A DNA stretch of 64,000 nucleotides from an uncultured Spirochaetales bacterium (GCA_934277975.1 CAKQWE010000001.1:186001-250000), one strand, 5' to 3'; shown: positions 1 through 10,324, counted from the first letter of the stretch. The notes: generated by a model not told the origin, from the sequence alone. Translations and numbers: made by a program.

Positions 1-95
1 AGCTCGTACTCGGTAGGGAGCTTTCCTGTTAATTCAAACCCGCCTCCAAGTATCTCTTTCTCAATGATCTTGGCAATGTCAATGTATTTTGCCAT
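1..95 (-). CDS. GntR-family transcriptional regulator, N-terminal fragment (runs off window)
   Basis: Only the first 31 codons lie in the window. Read leftward from an ATG at 95-93, the peptide begins MAKYIDIAKIIEKEI and reaches GKLPTEYEL, the first helix and turn of a GntR winged-helix DNA-binding domain (family pattern KY..I...I...I..G....G.KLPTE.EL). A good AAGAGG ribosome site sits just upstream at 101-106. The nearby araBDA operon makes an AraR-type regulator (GntR DNA-binding head with a sugar-binding body) the natural guess, but the effector domain is outside the window, so this is inference. Confidence 0.7.
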   Translation of the reverse strand, partial: MAKYIDIAKIIEKEILGGGFELTGKLPTEYE

Positions 96-115
96 TTCCA
101 CCTCTTTTGATGACC

Positions 116-163
116 ATTATATTCAAAAGCAATACAAATTTCCATGAGATAGAATGTATTTGT
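116..163 (-). promoter_or_regulatory. Promoter and candidate operator of the GntR regulator
   Basis: On the minus strand a TATAAT -10 box (116-121) follows a weak -35 (TGGAAA, 139-144) at 17 bp. TACAAAT (133-139) and ATTTGT (158-163) are inverted half-sites like those bound by AraR-type GntR repressors. The pair ATAGA/TCTAT frames the distal half-site. The operator role is inferred from similarity to the sites near araB. Confidence 0.4.
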
Positions 164-275
164 CTATTTTTATGATAAAGAGGTGAAAGGGTTCTTTCTC
201 TGCGATTGTCTTCACTTAGGAAAACCCATGGACACACCCGACCCAAAAAGCCCTTCATCCTCTCACCTCGCTAGA

Positions 276-321
276 AACAAAAAGGCTGTGGCTCAGTTGC
301 TTTACGCAAAGGCCACAGCCA
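276..321 (-). terminator. Intrinsic terminator of the hydrolase gene
   Basis: A perfect 9-bp stem GGCTGTGGC / GCCACAGCC (284-292 and 312-320) is followed on the minus strand by TTTTTGTTT. It lies about 30 bp beyond the stop codon of the minus-strand hydrolase gene. Confidence 0.85.
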
Positions 322-353
322 AAAGGATTCAAACTATCCAAACAAACCTACAA

Positions 354-2522
354 TCAGTATATGCCCCAGAATGCAGCGACTTCATTGTTTCCATACCACA
401 TAAACTGATGGGATATATAGCCTGCACATCTCCAAGCGATGAGTATGGCGACAAAGAACGCTCCAAGCCATACACTACCAGTAAGCTTATACAACTTCCT
501 ATATAGGTAATTGCAAATAGGAACCAGTGGAATTATAGAGAGGATGCACTGTATATGCAGTATGTCTCCGTTGTTCTCTCCCGAATATGTGTAGATGTAA
601 GCGATGAGAACGAGTACTATCATTCCAAGAGATGTGAACAATACATTGAAAGCTGTGTCAGCACTGTCAGATACATTCTTGAACGATACCATATTGTTCA
701 ATGTGCTTATGATGAAAGTACATGGAAGAATAATGATGAAGTATCTAGCCATCCTACCAAAACCATATCCCTTCATGAGCTCGAAAGCACCATCTATAAG
801 CATGAACCTGGAATCGAAGAACGTATTTATGAAATTTGCCGCAGCATAGCAAAAAGCGAACATTATGACAGCAATACCAAGATATTTGAATACGTTAAGG
901 ACTCCACCCCCAGCAAGCTTCATCTCGGTGATGGATGAAAGGCTCTGTTTGTTGTTCTTTCTTCCAATAAAACCAAGAACAAGGTAAAGAACTATACCAA
1001 CAACAGCTGTCAGGCCAAGCATGAAGAAGGTTCTTACCTGACCAGGTTCCCAAGGAAGCCATAACGACATAGTCTTGTTCGACACCGTGAAGCTCTGATC
1101 AGCCATCTGAGCACCGTAAGCACCTGCAAAGCCTGCAATGGTAGTTGCAACTACATATAGAACGAAATCTAGACCCTTCATTTCCATTCTTGGCTTTGGA
1201 AGCGGCAACATGTTGCAGGTTTTGAATACACAGGTATTAAGCAGCATGGCTGCAACAGCTACAACGGCACCAATCAAAGCAACGAATGCCAATGATGTGC
1301 AAAGGAGTGCACTATAACCGACAAGACAATTCTTGGTGTCTATTGGTTTTGTAGCGGGATCGGACAACTCGCCATTGTTCCATCCCAAGGTCTGGCAGTA
1401 GAATTCTACAGCCTCACTGACGGCAGTCCAGCTCCATAAGTTTCCGTTGTGCATTGTTACAGGACTCAGGAAGAAGCGGGCCGTTCCTTTTTCACAAGCC
1501 TGTTTTAGCTCGGCAGAATTGTTGATTGTGGTTGAGAAGCAGGCTCCAATGAGAGAAGACTCTGCGCTTGTATCATGTATATAGTCGCATATGTCATACC
1601 AACAGTTTCTTTGAACCCCTGTTGTCACATGGAAAATCTTCTTATACTGATCCGTCTCCCCCAGATAGAAGCTGCCAGTATTTCCCGAAAGCTCGTGGGT
1701 TCCAAGACCAATAAGAAGATTCATCTGAGGATCGCGTATAACATCATAACCAGCAACCTTTGCTTTCACGCCATAGGCACGTTCAGTAAGTCTTGCGGCC
1801 TTGAGGTACTTGCTTACAATATCTTCCTGTTCGGCCTTCTTGACTAGATATTTCCCATAGTCAATGTCACTCAGCCTCTCCTTCGCAATGACATCCGCAT
1901 CAAAAAGAATTTCCTCTTCCTTGAATTCAATACCAAAATCATCATGCAGAACGTTTATAAGTCTGTCGTTGAGAGTAAGGTTCTGACCAAAATAGCTGAC
2001 CATCTTTGTAAAAAGGTGTCTGCCTGTGGAGTGCGCCCATGCAGCGATACGTGTGGAATCAACGAATTCAAGAGACAGTGCATATTGATATGCATCCCAC
2101 ATTCCCATCGTCGCACCACGATTATACTTTCCCCCATTCATCCCAGTCGTTCCATCCTCAAGGATGTTTGGTTGGTCTGAAAGTCCTGCGCCATATGCAC
2201 TTATATTAAGAACAACAAAACCCCTTCGAGCAAGCTCCCAAGCCATCATGCTGTCCGCAGCTAGGCTCTCTGAACCACCATGAGTAAGAAGGACACAAGG
2301 ATAAGCCATTGTACTATCTGCATTCGCAGGCCTATAAAGCTCCATGTGGAGGTCTCCTCCTCTAACATCGAGCACAATATCTGAAATTTCAATCTTGTGA
2401 TTCCTTGTCGTAATGAGCTGTGCGGCAAGGCTAAACAGGACGATAAGCACAAGGAACAGGCAAAGTAGCCTGAAACAACCTTTGGAAGTACCAAAGGTAA
2501 AGAACTTTTCCTTTTTCTCCAT
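354..2522 (-). CDS. Membrane-anchored alpha/beta hydrolase with large C-terminal multi-spanning domain
   Basis: The 722-residue protein has an N-terminal signal-anchor helix (about residues 14-36). An extracytoplasmic alpha/beta-hydrolase domain follows (LTHGGSES oxyanion region; candidate nucleophile serine in AHSTG near residue 168, where a Gly-x-Ser-x-Gly elbow is usual). The second half contains about eight hydrophobic segments. Such hydrolase-membrane fusions are seen in anaerobes but have no assigned substrate, so acyl or ester hydrolysis is a family-level guess. The start is supported by GGAGG 7 nt upstream. It is transcribed alone, divergently from araB, and ends in an intrinsic terminator. 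The first glycine of the elbow being alanine is a reason for caution about catalysis. Confidence 0.65.
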   Translation of the reverse strand: MEKKEKFFTFGTSKGCFRLLCLFLVLIVLFSLAAQLITTRNHKIEISDIVLDVRGGDLHMELYRPANADSTMAYPCVLLTHGGSESLAADSMMAWELARRGFVVLNISAYGAGLSDQPNILEDGTTGMNGGKYNRGATMGMWDAYQYALSLEFVDSTRIAAWAHSTGRHLFTKMVSYFGQNLTLNDRLINVLHDDFGIEFKEEEILFDADVIAKERLSDIDYGKYLVKKAEQEDIVSKYLKAARLTERAYGVKAKVAGYDVIRDPQMNLLIGLGTHELSGNTGSFYLGETDQYKKIFHVTTGVQRNCWYDICDYIHDTSAESSLIGACFSTTINNSAELKQACEKGTARFFLSPVTMHNGNLWSWTAVSEAVEFYCQTLGWNNGELSDPATKPIDTKNCLVGYSALLCTSLAFVALIGAVVAVAAMLLNTCVFKTCNMLPLPKPRMEMKGLDFVLYVVATTIAGFAGAYGAQMADQSFTVSNKTMSLWLPWEPGQVRTFFMLGLTAVVGIVLYLVLGFIGRKNNKQSLSSITEMKLAGGGVLNVFKYLGIAVIMFAFCYAAANFINTFFDSRFMLIDGAFELMKGYGFGRMARYFIIILPCTFIISTLNNMVSFKNVSDSADTAFNVLFTSLGMIVLVLIAYIYTYSGENNGDILHIQCILSIIPLVPICNYLYRKLYKLTGSVWLGAFFVAILIAWRCAGYISHQFMWYGNNEVAAFWGIY

Positions 2523-2585
2523 AAAAGCCTCCTTCTAGAGAAAATTGCATTTACAATACCATAGATTATGGCAGCAAAACATAAG

Positions 2586-2672
2586 ATTTGTAAATACATT
2601 TTCAAACATATGCATAGAAATAAACCTTTTTCTATAAAAATGTCTTGAATTTGTACTGTTTTTTGTTAAACT
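2586..2672 (+). promoter_or_regulatory. araB promoter with AraR-like operator sites
   Basis: The -35 TTGAAT (2645-2650) and -10 TAAACT (2667-2672) are 16 bp apart. ATTTGTAC (2649-2656) lies in the spacer. A 16-bp site at 2586-2601 (ATTTGTA-N2-TACATTT) matches 12 of 16 positions of the known Bacillus AraR box ATTTGTAC-GTACAAAT. Arabinose-responsive repression by the GntR protein at the left edge is the likely reading, inferred. Confidence 0.5.
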
Positions 2673-2690
2673 GTAGAAAAGGACGCATTC

Positions 2691-4253
2691 ATGAATCTGA
2701 GAGACACCACAATAGGAATAGAATTTGGATCTACGAGGATAAAGGCTGTCATGATTGACAGAAGGCACAATGCAATAGCCTCTGGAAGCTATGGATGGGA
2801 GAACACCCTATCCAATGGAATATGGACATATAGTATGCAGGAGGTGCTTTTTGGGCTTCAGTCCTGCTTCAAAGACCTGAAAATGGATTTTGAAAGAAGG
2901 TTTGGCCAAAGACTGACCGCCACGGGTGCCATTGGGATATCTGCAATGATGCATGGATACATAGCACTGGACGACCATGACAGACTTCTTGTTCCATTCA
3001 GAACCTGGAGGAATACGACAACAGGGGAAGCGGCGGCGGAGCTTACCGAGCTGTTCGACTTCAACATACCACAAAGATGGTCAGTGGCACACCTTTACCA
3101 AGCAGTCCTAAACAACGAAGAACATGTGCCAATGATTTCAAAGGTCGCCACACTTGCATCCTATGTACATTATCTTTTGACGGGATGCTTTGTGTCCGGT
3201 GTTGGCGATGCCTCAGGCATGTTTCCAATAGACAGCGCAACAATCACGTACGATAGAAAGATGGAAGGAAAATTCAACGCCATTCTGTCGGAAAAGGGAC
3301 TGAGACTCAATTTGGATTCCGTACTTCCAAAGGTACTCAAGGCTGGGGATGATGCAGGATTCCTTACGAGCGAAGGGTCTCTCATAATTGACCCAACAGG
3401 GGAGTTTGAAAGTGGAATCAGAATGGCTCCTCCTGAAGGCGATGCAGGTACCGGCATGGTTGCGACCAACTCGGTTGCAGTATACACAGGCAACGTGAGC
3501 GCAGGCACAAGCGACTTCGCAATGGTAGTTCTCGACCATATCCCTGGAAGGCACAGAGAGCTGGATCTCGTCACTACTCCGTCAGGAGAGGCTGTTGCAA
3601 TGGTCCATTGCAACAACTGTACGACGGACATAGACAACTGGATAGGTCTTTTTGAAGACTTTGCGAAGGAATTTGGAATGGACATACCAAAAGACGAACT
3701 CTTTTCGAAACTATATGGCATAGCCCTTGAAGGAGAACCGGACTGCGGAGGACTTCTGAGCTGCAACTATCACTCGGGCGAGGGGGTTACAGACTTCGAC
3801 AGAGGTATTCCAATGTTCCTGCATCCAACGGAAAGCAAAATGTCCGTTGCAAACTTCATGAGATGCCACCTGTACTCCGCACTATCCACTCTCAAGATTG
3901 GAATGGACGTACTCAAAATGGAGAACATAAGAATAAATAGAATCCTTGCGCACGGAGGCTTCTTCAAGACCGGCATGGCGGGCCAACGGATGCTGTCGGC
4001 CGCACTGGGTGTTCCTGTATCCTCAATGGAAACCGCAGGAGAAGGAGGCCCTTATGGAATGGCGCTGCTCTGCGCCTTCATGCTATGGAACGAGGGCGAG
4101 AGCCTGGCATCCTACCTGGAAGACAAGGTCTATATGGGCATGGAGGTATCCACAATCAAGGCCGATGTCTCTGAGTTTTCAGGTTTCGATGTCTTTGTCG
4201 CCAATTATAGGAGACTGCTGGAAGTGGAAAGAAAAGCCGTGGAGGTGTTCTGA
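2691..4253 (+). CDS. araB: FGGY-family carbohydrate kinase, probable L-ribulokinase
   Basis: The 520-residue protein carries the N-terminal phosphate-binding motif [13 protein letters not shown] (residues 8-20) of the actin-like FGGY kinases. Its C-terminal nucleotide domain contains [10 protein letters not shown] followed by [12 protein letters not shown]. It would phosphorylate L-ribulose to L-ribulose-5-phosphate. The substrate is assigned from position as first gene before araD and araA, since FGGY sequence alone does not fix it. AAGGA sits 9 nt before the ATG. It differs clearly from the classic Escherichia AraB and resembles the divergent kinases used in Bacteroidetes and spirochaete ara operons (from memory, unverified). 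One base separates its stop from the araD start. Confidence 0.8.
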   Translation: MNLRDTTIGIEFGSTRIKAVMIDRRHNAIASGSYGWENTLSNGIWTYSMQEVLFGLQSCFKDLKMDFERRFGQRLTATGAIGISAMMHGYIALDDHDRLLVPFRTWRNTTTGEAAAELTELFDFNIPQRWSVAHLYQAVLNNEEHVPMISKVATLASYVHYLLTGCFVSGVGDASGMFPIDSATITYDRKMEGKFNAILSEKGLRLNLDSVLPKVLKAGDDAGFLTSEGSLIIDPTGEFESGIRMAPPEGDAGTGMVATNSVAVYTGNVSAGTSDFAMVVLDHIPGRHRELDLVTTPSGEAVAMVHCNNCTTDIDNWIGLFEDFAKEFGMDIPKDELFSKLYGIALEGEPDCGGLLSCNYHSGEGVTDFDRGIPMFLHPTESKMSVANFMRCHLYSALSTLKIGMDVLKMENIRINRILAHGGFFKTGMAGQRMLSAALGVPVSSMETAGEGGPYGMALLCAFMLWNEGESLASYLEDKVYMGMEVSTIKADVSEFSGFDVFVANYRRLLEVERKAVEVF

Positions 4254-4254
4254 A

Positions 4255-4968
4255 ATGCTTGACGATTTAAAGGAAAAGGTTCTTGAAGCGAACCGGCTCC
4301 TTCCAAAGCACTCCCTTGTGACTTTCACATGGGGAAACGTATCGGAAATAGATAGGGAAAAAGGCTTGGTTGCAATAAAGCCATCAGGTGTGTGCTACGA
4401 GGATATGACTGCAGATGACATTGTCATTGTAGATCTTGAGGGGAAAGTGGTTGAAGGAAGGCTTAGACCATCATCCGATACTCCAACGCATCTTGAACTA
4501 TATAAAGCCTTTCCAAGCATTGGAGGGATAGTCCACACGCACTCACGTTGGGCTACTTCATTCGCACAAGCAGGCACAGGGATATCGGCCTTTGGAACGA
4601 CCCATGCGGACTACTTCTACGGCACGATTCCTTGTACAAGAAGCCTTACCAAGAATGAAATCCAAGGCGAGTATGAAAAGAACACAGGTCTTGTCATTGC
4701 AGAGACATTCAAGGAAACAGACCCCTTGTCCGTTCCAGCGGTGCTTGTAAGGAACCATGGGCCGTTTGCATGGGGAAGGGACTCCTTCGATGCGGTCCAC
4801 AACGCTGCGGTTCTTGAAGAGGTCGCCTTCATGGCACTGCACACAAAGCAAATTAACGGGAGCACACCATCCGTTGAGCAATACTTGCTTGACCGACACT
4901 ATTATCGCAAACATGGGGCCAATGCCTATTACGGACAGCCCAACCATGGACAGGAGGTGAAAGAATGA
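4255..4968 (+). CDS. araD: L-ribulose-5-phosphate 4-epimerase
   Basis: The 237-residue protein has the usual AraD length and fold. It converts L-ribulose-5-phosphate to D-xylulose-5-phosphate for the pentose phosphate pathway. Zinc ligands are visible in IVHTHSRWA and in the RNHGPFAWG region, with the conserved KPSGV and FGTTHADYF segments also present. The start at 4255 is chosen because GGAGG at 4241-4245 is correctly spaced. The open frame continues upstream inside araB but has no ribosome site there. Its last codons overlap the araA start (ATGA), so translation is probably coupled. Confidence 0.93.
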   Translation: MLDDLKEKVLEANRLLPKHSLVTFTWGNVSEIDREKGLVAIKPSGVCYEDMTADDIVIVDLEGKVVEGRLRPSSDTPTHLELYKAFPSIGGIVHTHSRWATSFAQAGTGISAFGTTHADYFYGTIPCTRSLTKNEIQGEYEKNTGLVIAETFKETDPLSVPAVLVRNHGPFAWGRDSFDAVHNAAVLEEVAFMALHTKQINGSTPSVEQYLLDRHYYRKHGANAYYGQPNHGQEVKE

Positions 4969-6428
4969 AAAAGGAATTCTGGTTTGTTGTAGGTTCACAA
5001 TCGCTATATGGAGAAGACGTACTTAGAACAGTCGATGAAAGGGCCAAAGAAATGGCAAAAGAGCTTTCAAAGGTTCTCCCCTACCCTTTGGTCTACAAGG
5101 TGACGGCAAAGTCATCGTCGGAGATTTCAAGGATAGTCAAGGAAGCCAACTACATGGATGAATGCCTTGGCGTAGTGACATGGTGCCATACGTTCTCCCC
5201 TTCCAAGATGTGGATAGAAGGACTCAAGTCACTGCAAAAGCCATACTGCCATTTCGCCACTCAATACAACCGGGAGATTCCAAACGAAGAGATAGACATG
5301 GACTTCATGAACCTCAATCAAGCGGCGCACGGAGACAGGGAGCATGGTTTCATTGCTGCAAGGCTTGGCTTGGCCCGCAAGGTCATAGCAGGATACTGGA
5401 AAGACGAAGATGTCCAAAGTAGGCTTGCATCATGGATGAGGGTATGTGTTGGTGTACAGGTTTCAAAGACCATGAGAGTAATGCGCTTTGGAGACAACAT
5501 GCGAGATGTCGCAGTCACTGAAGGGGACAAGGTCGAAGTACAGAGAAAACTTGGCTGGGAAGTCAACACATGGGCCGTTGGAGATCTTGTAGAGGAAATG
5601 TCCCGAGTCTTGGAATCCGATATTGATGCCCTGTTCGAGGAATACAAGAAGCTATACCTGATAGCCACGGACGATGTCGAAGCCATCAGATACCAGGCAA
5701 GAGAGGAAATCGCCATAAGGCGCATGATGGAAAGGGAGGGCTGCGGTGCGTTTACGAACACTTTCCAGGATTTGTATGGAATGGAACAGCTTCCCGGTCT
5801 TGCCTCCCAACACCTCATGTCTCTTGGATATGGTTACGGAGGAGAAGGAGATTGGAAGGTCTCCGCAATGACTGCGATCGTAAAGGCAATGGGGAAAGGA
5901 GAGAACGGAGCATCTGCATTCATGGAGGACTATACCTATCACCTTGAAAAAGGCCGTGAATACTCTCTTGGCTCACACATGCTTGAGGTTTGTCCCTCAA
6001 TTGCCGCAGACAGGCCAAGGATAGAAACCCACCATCTTGGGATTGGAATGAATAGAAAGGATCCTGCAAGGTTGGTTTTCAATGGGAAGGAGGGCAAAGC
6101 TGTCGTCGTCTCGCTTGTCGATATGGGTGGAAGGCTAAGGCTCATCGTCCAAGACATTGAAGCCGTCAAGCCAATAATGAACATGCCAAACCTTCCTGTC
6201 GCAAGGGTAATGTGGAAAGCCCTTCCAAACCTTACAGACGGCCTTGAGTGCTGGATTACTGCAGGAGGATCCCACCACACGGTACTAAGCTACGATGTAG
6301 ATGCCTCCATGCTGTGCGACTGGGCTCGTATCATGGACATCGAATTCGTACATATCGATACAAACACAAACCAAGCGACCCTTGAACGGGAACTTCTTGT
6401 AAACGACATAGTATGGAGATTCAGATAG
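4965..6428 (+). CDS. araA: L-arabinose isomerase
   Basis: The 487-residue protein matches AraA throughout. It contains [12 protein letters not shown] at the N-terminus, the metal-binding [12 protein letters not shown] and [10 protein letters not shown] region, EDYTYH with [11 protein letters not shown], and the C-terminal SHHTVLS histidine. It isomerises L-arabinose to L-ribulose using Mn2+ or Co2+ in the cytoplasm. The gene order kinase-epimerase-isomerase gives a complete arabinose route. The ATG overlaps the araD stop by four bases, with a GGAGGTGAAAGA ribosome site. Its end overlaps the convergent kinase gene by 8 bp, leaving no room for a terminator between them. Confidence 0.97.
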   Translation: MKKEFWFVVGSQSLYGEDVLRTVDERAKEMAKELSKVLPYPLVYKVTAKSSSEISRIVKEANYMDECLGVVTWCHTFSPSKMWIEGLKSLQKPYCHFATQYNREIPNEEIDMDFMNLNQAAHGDREHGFIAARLGLARKVIAGYWKDEDVQSRLASWMRVCVGVQVSKTMRVMRFGDNMRDVAVTEGDKVEVQRKLGWEVNTWAVGDLVEEMSRVLESDIDALFEEYKKLYLIATDDVEAIRYQAREEIAIRRMMEREGCGAFTNTFQDLYGMEQLPGLASQHLMSLGYGYGGEGDWKVSAMTAIVKAMGKGENGASAFMEDYTYHLEKGREYSLGSHMLEVCPSIAADRPRIETHHLGIGMNRKDPARLVFNGKEGKAVVVSLVDMGGRLRLIVQDIEAVKPIMNMPNLPVARVMWKALPNLTDGLECWITAGGSHHTVLSYDVDASMLCDWARIMDIEFVHIDTNTNQATLERELLVNDIVWRFR

Positions 6429-7371
6429 GTTTTTCCTGAGCCTTGGCCGCTCCTGCCATGATCCCTTCATGACAGGCTGCCAATAGGTCGCAGCCCCTCA
6501 TCAACGAATATGCAAGACCAGCGGTGAAGGCATCGCCGCACCCCGTCGTGTTGCGTGGTCTTACCTTGAGGGCTCCTATGTGCACAAGGCCATCTCTACT
6601 CGTTGGGTCATAGACGAAGCATCCTTTGGAGCCGTTCGTCATCACTGCGTTGCAATTGAGCCGTTCGAGTATTGCAACGGGGTCCTCGTCAAAGCCGAAT
6701 GTCTGAAGGAACTCCTCCATGTTTGGCTTTATGAGATTTGGCATATGCTTTTCGTCGTTGGCTAGACAACGCATCAAATCCTGCCCTTTTATATCAAGAA
6801 TGGTATATTTTCCAGCCCGTCTAGCCATTGCGGTCATATTTGCATAGATATTGGAATCGTAGCCAGAGCTTCTTGTTCCTGTGATTATCACGCAGTCCGT
6901 TTGGTTCAGAAGTGTTTCGTAGCTCTCCATGACTTTTCGTTGGGTGTCCACCCCCTCTATTGGAGGCGCATTCTCCACAAGCTCAGTTGTAGACATGGAT
7001 TCAGAAGCATCAAAAGGTAGGTTGATCTGCTCTTTTGAAGCTCCTCTTCGTCTGTTCTGAAGAAGTGTGACGCACGTCCTTACAGGACTTGGGTCAGGTA
7101 TACAGCGAACCTCAAAGCTAAATCCTTTCGCTTCAGCCTTGCATTCATCTATGCGGGACGGGTTCATGTGGGTTAGGAGCACAGCCTGAGCTCCAAGCTC
7201 GGCCAGCTTTCGTGCGACATTGAAACCTTTGCCGGAGAATCCGTTGCGCCACATATCCGTGCGGTTCACATGTCCTTCGTTGAGCCTTCCACAACCAACT
7301 ATGACCTGATACGTTGGGTTGAGGCTTACAACGAGGAATCTGTTCTTCACGAAAGTCGCACTCGATGGCAT
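6421..7371 (-). CDS. PfkB-family sugar kinase (1-phosphofructokinase/tagatose-6-phosphate kinase type)
   Basis: The 316-residue protein has the N-terminal SLNPTYQV strand, the sugar-binding FSGKGFNVARKLAELG motif (about residues 44-59) and the C-terminal ATP/catalytic motif NTTGCGDAFTAG, with GCGD in place of the usual GAGD and the catalytic Asp kept. This places it in the hexose-phosphate kinase branch (FruK/LacC). The exact sugar cannot be read. An ATG at 7371 overlaps the deaminase stop (TGATG). A TTG one codon upstream is possible but has no better ribosome site. It is co-transcribed with the dCMP deaminase. Confidence 0.8.
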   Translation of the reverse strand: MPSSATFVKNRFLVVSLNPTYQVIVGCGRLNEGHVNRTDMWRNGFSGKGFNVARKLAELGAQAVLLTHMNPSRIDECKAEAKGFSFEVRCIPDPSPVRTCVTLLQNRRRGASKEQINLPFDASESMSTTELVENAPPIEGVDTQRKVMESYETLLNQTDCVIITGTRSSGYDSNIYANMTAMARRAGKYTILDIKGQDLMRCLANDEKHMPNLIKPNMEEFLQTFGFDEDPVAILERLNCNAVMTNGSKGCFVYDPTSRDGLVHIGALKVRPRNTTGCGDAFTAGLAYSLMRGCDLLAACHEGIMAGAAKAQEKPI

Positions 7372-7895
7372 CAAATATGGATCTCCAGAGTTTCATCCTT
7401 TGCGAAATGGCGAAGTTTGACCCCTGCCTGAGTGAGCATCCTAAGGGAGGCCTTCACACTGTCTGAATCAGGGTATTTGTTTTCCATGTACACGACTTCC
7501 TTTATGCCGCTCTGGATTATGGCCTTGGCGCATTCGTTGCAAGGGAACATAACGACATAGAGGACGCAGCCCCTAAGGTCTCTGGAAATGCTGTTGAGTA
7601 TTGCGTTGAGTTCTGCATGGCAGACATACGGATACTTTGTATCAAGATGATCCCCCTCCCGTCCCCAAGGGAGGTCGTCGTCGCTGCATCCTATTGGAAA
7701 GCCGTTGTATCCAGTTCCAACAATCTTTCTGTCAGCATTCACTATGCAGGCTCCAACTCTGGTATTGGGGTCTTTGCTCCTCAAAGAGGACAGCACCGCA
7801 ACGCTCATGAAGTATTCATCCCAAGAGATATAGTCCGTTCTTTTCGTATTGCCAGTATTGCTCGTATTGCAAGTCATGTTGCAAGATTCGCCCAT
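7371..7895 (-). CDS. dCMP deaminase family protein (cytidine/deoxycytidylate deaminase, ComEB-like)
   Basis: The 174-residue protein carries the zinc-deaminase signature: CHAELNAI (ligand His and catalytic Glu) followed by PCNECAKAI. The substrate-facing NTRVGACIV and [14 protein letters not shown] segments are typical of dCMP deaminases. It would convert dCMP to dUMP, the substrate of the thymidylate synthase encoded at 30.8 kb. The start at 7895 is chosen for GGGAGG 7 nt upstream. The open frame continues further without a ribosome site. Odd feature: codons 8-15 encode NTSNTGNT from three 9-bp DNA repeats, matching the 9-bp periodicity of the adjacent intergenic element. Confidence 0.88.
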   Translation of the reverse strand: MGESCNMTCNTSNTGNTKRTDYISWDEYFMSVAVLSSLRSKDPNTRVGACIVNADRKIVGTGYNGFPIGCSDDDLPWGREGDHLDTKYPYVCHAELNAILNSISRDLRGCVLYVVMFPCNECAKAIIQSGIKEVVYMENKYPDSDSVKASLRMLTQAGVKLRHFAKDETLEIHI

Positions 7896-8040
7896 AGTGC
7901 TGCCTCCCAGTAGAGATGTATCCATATGTTTCAATGTGTATGTAGTGCAAGTATAACCCAAACGTAGCATGGGTGGCAAAGGAAATGAACGAACCAGACA
8001 AATCAGAGCTAAACTGGACTGATGATTTGATGCAACCAAA

Positions 8041-8400
8041 CCCACAATGCTCACCACACTCACCATGCTCACAATTGCAACAAAGCTCTTACAATTGTTG
8101 ATTCGTCACAGAAAGCATGGGATTTCGTAGCAAAGGTTCAAATGTACACATGGGGGCAAAAAGTAGAATCTGTAGCGAATCCGTGGCTCTTGTGGCGCTT
8201 GTGGCGCTTGTGGCGCTTGTGGCGCTTGTGGCGGTTATGGCCCTTGCAGACGGTTGAATCAAGATTGAAGTAGAGCGTACCTGACCGCACCTGAGCGTCC
8301 TGCATCTCTGAATCCAGACCGTTTTAGAGTGGCTAGATCGCCCAGAGTGCCCAGAGTGGCCAGAGTGGCTAGAGTGACAAGAACGGCTAGAGTGGCAGAA
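8041..8400. repeat. Composite nonamer-repeat element, copy 1 (three 9-bp arrays)
   Basis: No gene is supported between 7896 and 8480. Three consecutive arrays all have a 9-bp period. The first is ACNATGCTC-type units at 8044-8088. The second is seven GTGGCGCTT-type units at 8183-8245, ending in GCAGACGGTTG. The third is eight AGAGTGGCT-type units at 8326-8397. A linker holds GAGCGTACCTGACCGCAC and AGACCGTTTT. The same order, linker and unit types recur at 40592-40825, and single blocks recur at 17.2, 50.5 and 57.5 kb. Confidence 0.8.
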
Positions 8401-8420
8401 TCATCCAAGTGCAGAGACAT

Positions 8421-8452
8421 AAAAATAGGGCCGCCTCAAACAAAGGCGGCCC
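8421..8452 (-). terminator. Intrinsic terminator of pckA
   Basis: A 9-bp stem GGGCCGCCT / AGGCGGCCC (8428-8436, 8444-8452) with a 7-nt loop is followed on the minus strand by TATTTTTATG. It lies 29 bp after the pckA stop. Confidence 0.9.
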
Positions 8453-8480
8453 TGAACAGAATCCAAACAAACCGGCTGTT

Positions 8481-10307
8481 TTACTTTGCAGCCTTGAGGT
8501 TCGCCTCAAGGGTGTCAAGCATGTCTGAAAGCTCCTTAGGAAGCTTGTCGCCGAACTGTGGATAGTAGTTGTTGCGGATGTCATCGACTTCCTTGAGCCA
8601 ACCATCGACATCGACAGCGAGAAGCTGCTTCATGTCTTCCTCGGTTACGCCCTCAGGTCTGTCGATTGCATCGACTGTAGGCATGATTCCAATTGGAGTA
8701 TCGACTGTCTTTGCAACACCGTCGCAGCACTCGAAGATCCACTTGAGGACACGGCTGTTGTCGCCGTAGCCTGGCCAGAGCCACTTGCCTTCTGGAGTCT
8801 TGCGGAACCAGTTGACATAGAAGATCTTTGGAAGGAGGCTCTGATCCTTGGCAGCCTTGCCAACATCGAGCCAGTGCTTGAAGTAGTCGCCTGCGTTGTA
8901 GCCAATGAACGGCTTCATTGCCATTGGGTCGCGTCTTATGCCGCTTGCAACGTCAAGTGTAGCAGCTGTGACCTCGGAGCCAACGATGGAACCAAGGAAT
9001 GTTCCGTGGGTCCAGTTCCTTGCCATGTGAACCAATGGGATTGTGCTTGGGCGTCTGCCGCCAAAGAGGATTGCAGAGACTGGAACTCCGTGTGGATCGT
9101 CCCATTCCTTTGCAAGTGTAGGACACTGGTTCGCAGGAGCTGTGAATCTCGAATTTGGATGTGCAGCAGGTTTCTGCTCCTTGTCTTCCTTGTTCTGGAT
9201 CCATTCGTTTCCGTGCCAGTCGATGAGCTTGCCAGGAGCATCGTAGCCGATTCCTTCCCACCATACGTCTCCATCCTCTGTGAGGGCGACGTTCGTGAAA
9301 ATCGTGTTCTTGGAAGCTGCTGCAAGAGCGTTGTAGTTGCTCTTTGCAGATGTGCCAGGTGCAACACCAAAGAAGCCAGTCTCGACTGCCATGGCGTAGA
9401 GTCTTCCATCCTTGCCGTAGCGAAGCCATGCAATGTCATCGGAAAGGGTCTCAACCTTCCAGCCAGGAATTGTAGGAATGAGCATAGCCAAGTTGGTCTT
9501 TCCGCATGCACTTGGGAATGCAGCTGTGATGTAGCGGACCTTGCCTTCTGGGTTGGTGAGCTTGAGGATGAGCATGTGCTCTGCAAGCCAGCCTTCGTCC
9601 CTTGCAAGGACGGTTGCTATTCTAAGAGCGAGGCACTTCTTTCCAAGGAGGGCGTTTCCACCGTAACCGGAACCAAACGACCAGATCTCCCTTGTCTCTG
9701 GGAAGTGTGCAATGTACTTGTGCTCCATGTCTGCGCATGGCCATACACCGTGGTCGGACTCGCCTTCAGCAAGAGGCTTTCCAACGGAGTGGTAGCAAGG
9801 TACGAATGCACCGTCTGTTCCAAGCTGATCGAGTACGTTGTAGCCAACACGTGTCATGATGATCATGTTGCAGACGACATATTCGCTGTCTGTAAGCTCA
9901 ACGCCAATCTTTGCAAACTCAGAGCCTACAGGACCCATTGAGAAAGGAATCACATAGAGAGTGCGGCCCTTCATGCAGCCCTTGTAGAGGGCGGTCATCG
10001 TCTTTTTGAGTTCATGTGGCTCAATCCAGTTGTTGGTTGGACCGGCATCCTCCTGCTTGAGGCTGGAGATGTATGTTCTCTTCTCTACACGAGCGACGTC
10101 CGAAGGATCAGAACGGAAGAGGACGCTGTGAGGCTTCTTCTCTGGATTCAGACGTGTTGCGAGACCGCTTTCAACCATCTGGTTGATCAATGTGTCATAC
10201 TCTTCCTTTGTGCCGCTGCAGACATGGATTGCCTCTGGGGTCGTGAGGGCTGCGAAGTCCTCGATCCATTTCTTAAGACCAGCATGTTTGATTTCGTTGA
10301 CTGTCAT
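8481..10307 (-). CDS. pckA: Phosphoenolpyruvate carboxykinase (GTP)
   Basis: The 608-residue protein is full length for the GTP-dependent class. It shows the P-loop [13 protein letters not shown], the metal/active-site [23 protein letters not shown] and the PEPCK-specific [11 protein letters not shown] and [22 protein letters not shown] segments. It interconverts oxaloacetate and PEP. In fermentative anaerobes it often runs in the carboxylating direction toward succinate, which is an inference here. GGAGAA sits before the ATG. The leader contains a GGGCTT/AAGCCC hairpin directly upstream of the ribosome site. Confidence 0.97.
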   Translation of the reverse strand: MTVNEIKHAGLKKWIEDFAALTTPEAIHVCSGTKEEYDTLINQMVESGLATRLNPEKKPHSVLFRSDPSDVARVEKRTYISSLKQEDAGPTNNWIEPHELKKTMTALYKGCMKGRTLYVIPFSMGPVGSEFAKIGVELTDSEYVVCNMIIMTRVGYNVLDQLGTDGAFVPCYHSVGKPLAEGESDHGVWPCADMEHKYIAHFPETREIWSFGSGYGGNALLGKKCLALRIATVLARDEGWLAEHMLILKLTNPEGKVRYITAAFPSACGKTNLAMLIPTIPGWKVETLSDDIAWLRYGKDGRLYAMAVETGFFGVAPGTSAKSNYNALAAASKNTIFTNVALTEDGDVWWEGIGYDAPGKLIDWHGNEWIQNKEDKEQKPAAHPNSRFTAPANQCPTLAKEWDDPHGVPVSAILFGGRRPSTIPLVHMARNWTHGTFLGSIVGSEVTAATLDVASGIRRDPMAMKPFIGYNAGDYFKHWLDVGKAAKDQSLLPKIFYVNWFRKTPEGKWLWPGYGDNSRVLKWIFECCDGVAKTVDTPIGIMPTVDAIDRPEGVTEEDMKQLLAVDVDGWLKEVDDIRNNYYPQFGDKLPKELSDMLDTLEANLKAAK

Positions 10308-10324
10308 TAAGATATTCTCCTTAT

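Noticed and set aside
183..506. A plus-strand open frame of 107 codons at the left edge.
   Set aside because: It spans the hydrolase terminator and the hydrolase 3' end, with no family pattern.
8321..8332. GTTTTAGAG in the nonamer elements resembles the start of a type II CRISPR repeat.
   Set aside because: The repeats are 9 bp with no spacers, the string occurs once per element, and no cas genes are present.
8874..9941. A 355-codon frame opposite pckA.
   Set aside because: Cys- and Val-rich nonsense protein lying wholly inside a highly conserved enzyme gene.
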